A stretch of DNA of 8,407 bases from Haemophilus haemolyticus_M (GTDB lineage Bacteria; Pseudomonadota; Gammaproteobacteria; Enterobacterales; Pasteurellaceae). Position 1 is the stretch's first letter. Every line of letters starts with the position of its first letter. Positions 4,854 through 8,407 of the stretch are shown piece by piece. The notes beneath the pieces were generated by a model that searched no databases, had not been told where the DNA came from, and saw only the letters and a program-made list of their open reading frames with translations. Location: NCBI RefSeq assembly GCF_003490935.1, contig NZ_QQGD01000010.1, positions 1 through 8,407 of the forward strand. The letters run 5' to 3'. The translations under genes were made by a program, and so were the position numbers.

Positions 4854-6093
4854 AAGAATGATATTCTAATTTTGGAGCAGTATTATCTACAATGGTACGT
4901 TCATCCACGACTACTTTACGTAAATTTTCGATAGATGGTAAATCATACATCGTATCAAGCAATACAGCCTCTACAATAGAACGTAAACCACGTGCACCAG
5001 TTTTTCTTTCAAGCGCTTTCTTCGCCATTGCTTTTAAAGCTTCTGGAGTGAATTCTAACTCCACATTTTCAAGTCCAAATAAAGCTTGATATTGTTTAGT
5101 TAAGGCATTTTTAGGCTGTGTAAGAATTTGCACAAGGGCCTCTTCATCTAATTCACTTAGTGGAGAAATCATAGGTAAACGCCCAATAAATTCCGGAATT
5201 AAACCAAACTTCATTAAATCATCTGGTTCTACTTGACGGAATAATTCAGAAAGAGACTTTTCCTCTTGATCCTTTTCTACTTTCGCACTAAAACCGATAC
5301 TCGTACTTGTTTGTGTACGTTTACTGATAATTTTATCTAATCCCGCAAATGCGCCACCGCAGATAAAGAGAATTTTTGACGTATCCAATTTCACCATTTC
5401 TTGCTGCGGATGTTTACGACCGCCTTGAGGTGGAATAGATGCTACAGTACCTTCAATGAGTTTTAACAAAGCTTGTTGCACACCTTCACCAGATACATCT
5501 CGAGTAATTGATGCGCCCTCCGATTTACGGCTAATTTTATCAATTTCATCAATATAGATAATGCCTTGCTCCGCTTTTTCAGTATTATACTCACAATTTT
5601 GTAAAAGCTTTTGCAGGACATTTTCTACATCTTCCCCCACGTAGCCAGCTTCTGTTAATGTCGTTGCGTCAGCCATCGCAAACGGCACATTTAAGCGACG
5701 AGCTAATGTTTGAGCAAGCAATGTTTTACCACTACCCGTTGGTCCAATAAGCAAGATATTACTTTTGCCAAGCTCAACATCGTTATTTTCATGATTAGTT
5801 CGTAAGCGTTTATAATGATTGTAAACTGCGACAGAAAGCACTTTTTTCGCATAATCTTGGCCAATAACATAATCATCTAGATGAGCGCGAATTTCATGAG
5901 GAGTAGGTAATTTCTCCTCATTTTCTGCCGCACTTTCGTCTACACTTTCATCATTACTTTCTTCAAGCATTGAATGACAAAGTTCAATACACTCATTACA
6001 AATATAGCCGTCTGTACCAGCTATTAATTTATCTACTTCGCCTTTTTCTTTTCCGCAAAAAGAGCAATGTAAATCTTTATCTTTGTCTGACAT
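4852..6093 (-). CDS. clpX: ATP-dependent Clp protease ATP-binding subunit ClpX
   Basis: ClpX is the hexameric AAA+ unfoldase that recognises tagged substrates such as ssrA-tagged proteins and threads them into ClpP. The 413 residues show, in order: the N-terminal zinc-binding domain with C10, C13, C32 and C35; an acidic linker (about 44-62); Walker A GPTGSGKT (117-124); the GYVG pore loop (150-153); Walker B IIYIDEID (178-185); the RKH loop (226-228); the IGF loop (267-269) that docks on ClpP; the FIGR arginine (R305); and the sensor-2 GAR (366-368). No motif is missing. AAGGAAA overlaps the clpP stop codon and precedes the ATG, and the gap to clpP is 8 bases, so the two are made from one transcript. 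The linker codons include a one-mismatch uptake sequence (5937-5945). Confidence 0.98.
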   Translation of the reverse strand: MSDKDKDLHCSFCGKEKGEVDKLIAGTDGYICNECIELCHSMLEESNDESVDESAAENEEKLPTPHEIRAHLDDYVIGQDYAKKVLSVAVYNHYKRLRTNHENNDVELGKSNILLIGPTGSGKTLLAQTLARRLNVPFAMADATTLTEAGYVGEDVENVLQKLLQNCEYNTEKAEQGIIYIDEIDKISRKSEGASITRDVSGEGVQQALLKLIEGTVASIPPQGGRKHPQQEMVKLDTSKILFICGGAFAGLDKIISKRTQTSTSIGFSAKVEKDQEEKSLSELFRQVEPDDLMKFGLIPEFIGRLPMISPLSELDEEALVQILTQPKNALTKQYQALFGLENVELEFTPEALKAMAKKALERKTGARGLRSIVEAVLLDTMYDLPSIENLRKVVVDERTIVDNTAPKLEYHS

Positions 6094-6101
6094 GTGTTTC
6101 C

Positions 6102-6683
6102 TTAACGTTTAATTAAAACTTCATCAACTAAACCATATGCTTTTGCTTCTTCAGCTGACATAAAGTTATCGCGATCTGTATCTTTCTCAATTCGTTCGAT
6201 ACTTTGCCCAGTATGGAATGCTAGACGATCGTTTAAGGTGTGTTTAATTTTCAAAATTTCTTGTGCATGAATTTGAATATCCGATGCTTGACCACGGAAA
6301 CCGCCCAAAGGTTGGTGAATCATCACACGCGCATTTGGTAACGCTGCTCGTTTGCCAGCGGTTCCGCCAGCAAGCAAGAATGCGCCCATTGAGCATGCCT
6401 GACCGATACAAAGTGTACGAATATCAGGCTTAATAAATTGCATTGTGTCGTAAATAGCCATACCTGCGGTCACAGAACCACCGGGAGAGTTGATATAGAT
6501 ATTGATATCTTTAGTTGGATCTTCAGACTCTAAAAAAAGCAGCTGAGCCACAATGAGATTAGCCATACGATCTTCCACTTCACCACTTAGGAAAATCACA
6601 CGCTCTTTTAATAAACGGGAATAAATGTCGTATGAACGCTCGCCACGCGAAGTCTGTTCAACAACCATAGGAATTACACTCAT
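6102..6683 (-). CDS. clpP: ATP-dependent Clp protease proteolytic subunit ClpP
   Basis: ClpP is the serine peptidase that forms the double-heptamer chamber of ClpXP and ClpAP. The catalytic triad is visible: S98 in GQACSMGAF, H123 in MIHQPLGG and D172 in DTDRDNFMSAEEA. The oxyanion-side GG motif is in NSPGGSVTAG (65-74). It has 193 residues. The precursor begins MSVIPMVVEQTSRGER, which lines up almost exactly with the mature N-terminus of E. coli ClpP, so the propeptide removed in E. coli is essentially absent. The start is supported by AAGGTAAG just upstream of the ATG. clpX follows after 8 bases. The tig terminator lies upstream, so clpP should have its own promoter. A possible -10 TAAAAT (6715-6720) lacks a convincing -35, and I saw no clear sigma-32 promoter. 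Confidence 0.98.
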   Translation of the reverse strand: MSVIPMVVEQTSRGERSYDIYSRLLKERVIFLSGEVEDRMANLIVAQLLFLESEDPTKDINIYINSPGGSVTAGMAIYDTMQFIKPDIRTLCIGQACSMGAFLLAGGTAGKRAALPNARVMIHQPLGGFRGQASDIQIHAQEILKIKHTLNDRLAFHTGQSIERIEKDTDRDNFMSAEEAKAYGLVDEVLIKR

Positions 6684-6739
6684 TTTCTTACCTTTTTCAC
6701 TAAAATTGCTAATTATTTTACTCTAAATAACCTACAAAT

Positions 6740-6779
6740 AAAAATGCGGTCGCTTTTGTTAAAAAGAGCGACCGCACTT
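6740..6779 (-). terminator. tig terminator built from inverted uptake sequences
   Basis: A perfect 10-bp stem, TGCGGTCGCT (6745-6754) and AGCGACCGCA (6767-6776), with a 12-nt loop is followed on the minus strand by TTTTTATTT. It lies 31 bases after the tig stop codon. The 6771-6779 side is an exact uptake sequence (ACCGCACTT on plus). The other arm, AAATGCGGT, has one mismatch. The plus strand also has CTTTT after the stem, so weak bidirectional action is possible. Confidence 0.9.
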
Positions 6780-6809
6780 TTATTCAATCATAACGATATT
6801 AATTAATCA

Positions 6810-8108
6810 TTATGCTTGTGGATTCATAATTTCATCAAACGAAGAAACTTTTTCAGTAACTTGAGCTTTAGCAAGTACTGCATCCACTGCTTGTTCTTCT
6901 AATACTACATTACGAATATTGTTCATTAACTCTTCGTTTTTGCTATAGTATTCAACAACCTCAGCAGGTTGCTCGTAAGCTGATGCAATATCTGCAATCA
7001 TTGCTTTAGCGCGTTCTTCATCAGCTTTTAATTCATTAGATTTAATCACTTCAGAGAATAATAAACCTACTTGAACACGACGAGTTGCTTCCGCTTCAAA
7101 TAATTCACGTGGTAACTGTGCAGCTTGTTGTGCATTACCGCCAAAACGTTGAGCCGCTTGATTGCGTAATACATTAATTTCTTCTTCTACTGCAGAAGCT
7201 GGAACTTCAATTGGATTTTGTTCAATTAAACCGTTGATTACTTGTTGTTTAACACGTGAAACTAATGCATTTTTCAATTCACGTTCCATATTCTTACGAA
7301 TTTCTACTCGTAAATCTGCAACAGATTTAGTACTCGGACCGAACTTAGCTACAAACTCATCTGTTAACTCAGGTAGTACCATGTTTTCTACTTTTTTCAA
7401 GGTGATTGCAAATTTTGCCGCCTTACCTTTTAAGTTTTCTGCATGGTATTCAGCAGGGAAAGTTACATTAATATCGAATTGCTCACCTGCTTTATGGCCT
7501 ACGATACCATCTTCAAAACCAGGAATCATACGACCTTGTCCCATAAATAATACGAAGTCAGATGCTTTACCACCTTCAAACTCTTCGCCATCTACAGAAC
7601 CAAAAAAATCAATAGTTACGCGATCATCTGCTTTTGCTGCAGAGTCGGTTTCTGCCCAAGTTGCTTGTTGTTTACGTAACACATCAACCATTTTATCAAT
7701 ATCAGCTTCTGTGATTTCAACAGTTGGTTTTTCAACTTTAATATTCTCTAAACCTTGTAACTTAACTTCTGGATAAACTTCAAAAGTTGCGGTGAAAACT
7801 AGATCTTTACCTTCTTCAAAAGTTTCAATACCAAAAGTTGGACGACCTGCAATATTGATCTTTTCTGCAATCACGGCATCAAAAAAATGACGTGGTAATA
7901 AATCGTTTAATACATCTTGACGAATTGATGCACCGAAACGTTGTTCGATAATATGAGCAGGAACATGGCCTTTACGGAAACCATCTACGCGCACATTTTT
8001 TGATGCGCGTTTAAATTCTTCACGAACTGCTTTAGATACAGTTTCAGCTGGAACGGTGATCGCTACACGGCGTTCTAAACCTTGAGTTGTTTCAATATTT
8101 AATGACAT
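6810..8108 (-). CDS. tig: Trigger factor (ribosome-associated chaperone and peptidyl-prolyl isomerase)
   Basis: Trigger factor sits at the ribosome exit tunnel on protein L23 and shields nascent chains. The 432 residues are the usual family length. The N-terminal ribosome-binding domain carries the signature GFRKGHVP (43-50; F44-R45-K46 contact the ribosome). An FKBP-type isomerase domain follows at about 150-245 (DDRVTIDFFGSVDGEEFEGG, then FEDGIVGHKAGEQFDINVTFP). The C-terminal helical chaperone arms run to the end. GAGG (8115-8118) lies about six bases before the ATG. It is a single-gene unit with its own promoter and terminator, upstream of clpP as in E. coli. The long antisense open frame over it is not a gene. 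Confidence 0.98.
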   Translation of the reverse strand: MSLNIETTQGLERRVAITVPAETVSKAVREEFKRASKNVRVDGFRKGHVPAHIIEQRFGASIRQDVLNDLLPRHFFDAVIAEKINIAGRPTFGIETFEEGKDLVFTATFEVYPEVKLQGLENIKVEKPTVEITEADIDKMVDVLRKQQATWAETDSAAKADDRVTIDFFGSVDGEEFEGGKASDFVLFMGQGRMIPGFEDGIVGHKAGEQFDINVTFPAEYHAENLKGKAAKFAITLKKVENMVLPELTDEFVAKFGPSTKSVADLRVEIRKNMERELKNALVSRVKQQVINGLIEQNPIEVPASAVEEEINVLRNQAAQRFGGNAQQAAQLPRELFEAEATRRVQVGLLFSEVIKSNELKADEERAKAMIADIASAYEQPAEVVEYYSKNEELMNNIRNVVLEEQAVDAVLAKAQVTEKVSSFDEIMNPQA

Positions 8109-8181
8109 TTGTTACCTCAATTAATTTGCACTCGGTAAAAATCCACACCGAACACGTTTGTTAAATAAAATAAGACGCTCA

Positions 8182-8210
8182 ATTATAACGAAAGAAATGT
8201 AACCAGTCGA
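8182..8210 (-). promoter_or_regulatory. tig promoter
   Basis: On the minus strand a perfect -10 TATAAT (8182-8187) is separated by exactly 17 bases from TCGACT (8205-8210), which matches the -35 consensus at 4 of 6. Transcription would start near 8175, giving a leader of about 67 bases before tig. A small hairpin (TCGGT/ACCGA with a 10-nt loop) lies in that leader and is not clearly meaningful. Confidence 0.65.
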
Positions 8211-8265
8211 TAAAATACTGATTAAAAAATCACATTTTGATAACTTTTAAATATCACCTATAAAC

Positions 8266-8292
8266 AAAAAGCGCGGAGAATTTTCCCCGCAC
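8266..8292 (-). terminator. tuf terminator
   Basis: On the minus strand, GTGCGGGGA and TCTCCGCGC pair over 9 bp (two G-T wobbles) around an AAAT loop, followed by TTTTTGTTT. The stem begins 48 bases past the EF-Tu stop codon. The upstream side, AAGTGCGGG, is one base away from an uptake sequence. Confidence 0.85.
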
Positions 8293-8340
8293 TTTTCTTT
8301 TGTCTTCTTTCTGTCTCTAAGACATTTAAGAATCCATCAA

Positions 8341-8407
8341 TTATTTGATGATTTTCGCTACAACACCAGCACCTACTGTACGGCCACCTTCACGGATTGC
8401 GAAACGT
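8341..8407 (-). CDS. tuf: Elongation factor Tu, C-terminal end (partial)
   Basis: The last 22 codons on the minus strand read RFAIREGGRTVGAGVVAKIIK and a TAA stop, the C-terminus of domain 3 of EF-Tu, the GTPase that brings aminoacyl-tRNA to the ribosome. The gene enters from beyond the right edge. Gammaproteobacteria often carry two near-identical copies (tufA, tufB). The fragment cannot tell them apart, although proximity to secE-nusG recalls tufB in E. coli. It is followed by its own terminator before the tig promoter. Confidence 0.96.
   Translation of the reverse strand, partial: RFAIREGGRTVGAGVVAKIIK

Noticed and set aside
4892..5089. 65-codon open frame on the plus strand inside clpX
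   Set aside because: It is antisense to the conserved C-terminal part of ClpX, of low complexity, with no translation signals.
5937..5945. GCCGCACTT in the clpX linker as an uptake sequence
   Set aside because: One mismatch. It encodes part of a variable acidic linker, so a decayed uptake site is possible, but the sequence alone does not show it.
7162..7776. 204-codon open frame on the plus strand opposite tig
   Set aside because: It lies wholly antisense to trigger factor, the product is Ser/Thr-rich with no recognisable domain, and it has no ribosome site. It is a shadow of tig codon use.
1..8407. A novel mobile element, defence system, CRISPR array or biosynthetic cluster
   Set aside because: Every sizeable open frame is a recognised core gene, gaps are under 300 bases and explained by promoters, terminators and uptake sequences, and no direct-repeat arrays, transposase fragments or attachment sites were seen.

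Overview
This is ordinary core chromosome from a Haemophilus influenzae-like member of the Pasteurellaceae. The DNA is AT-rich. The exact Haemophilus DNA-uptake 9-mer AAGTGCGGT (or its complement) occurs three times between genes (3700-3708, 4838-4846, 6771-6779), with several one-mismatch copies. The proteins look like close relatives of Haemophilus proteins. I found no phage, IS element, CRISPR array or unknown defence cassette, and I do not think the window holds an undescribed system. Its interest lies in regulatory sites and gene order.

Layout. Positions 1-160 hold, on the minus strand, the promoter and 5' leader of a ribosomal RNA operon (-35/-10, a long perfect hairpin, boxA, boxC-like element). 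The 16S gene itself lies beyond the left edge. gmhB (LOS heptose biosynthesis) lies just upstream on the same strand. It is divergent from the plus-strand operon metN-metI-metQ, a methionine ABC importer. The metN promoter contains a perfect MetJ box, so methionine repression can be read from the sequence. metQ ends at a strong terminator.

From 3737 to the right edge every gene is on the minus strand. In transcription order these are the 3' end of tuf (EF-Tu), tig (trigger factor), clpP, clpX, secE and nusG. tuf and tig each have a terminator, and tig and secE have recognisable promoters. clpP and clpX are 8 bases apart, and secE and nusG 1 base apart. nusG meets metQ tail to tail, and a hairpin built from two inverted uptake sequences separates them.

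Functionally the right side is growth and proteostasis housekeeping: translation elongation, nascent-chain folding, ClpXP proteolysis, Sec translocation, and transcription elongation/antitermination. NusG also takes part in rRNA antitermination complexes of the kind that assemble on boxA, such as the one at the left end. From general knowledge, rrn-gmhB-metNIQ matches an E. coli neighbourhood. The right block looks like two E. coli neighbourhoods (tufB-secE-nusG and tig-clpP-clpX) interleaved. No stretch over 300 bases lacks a gene.
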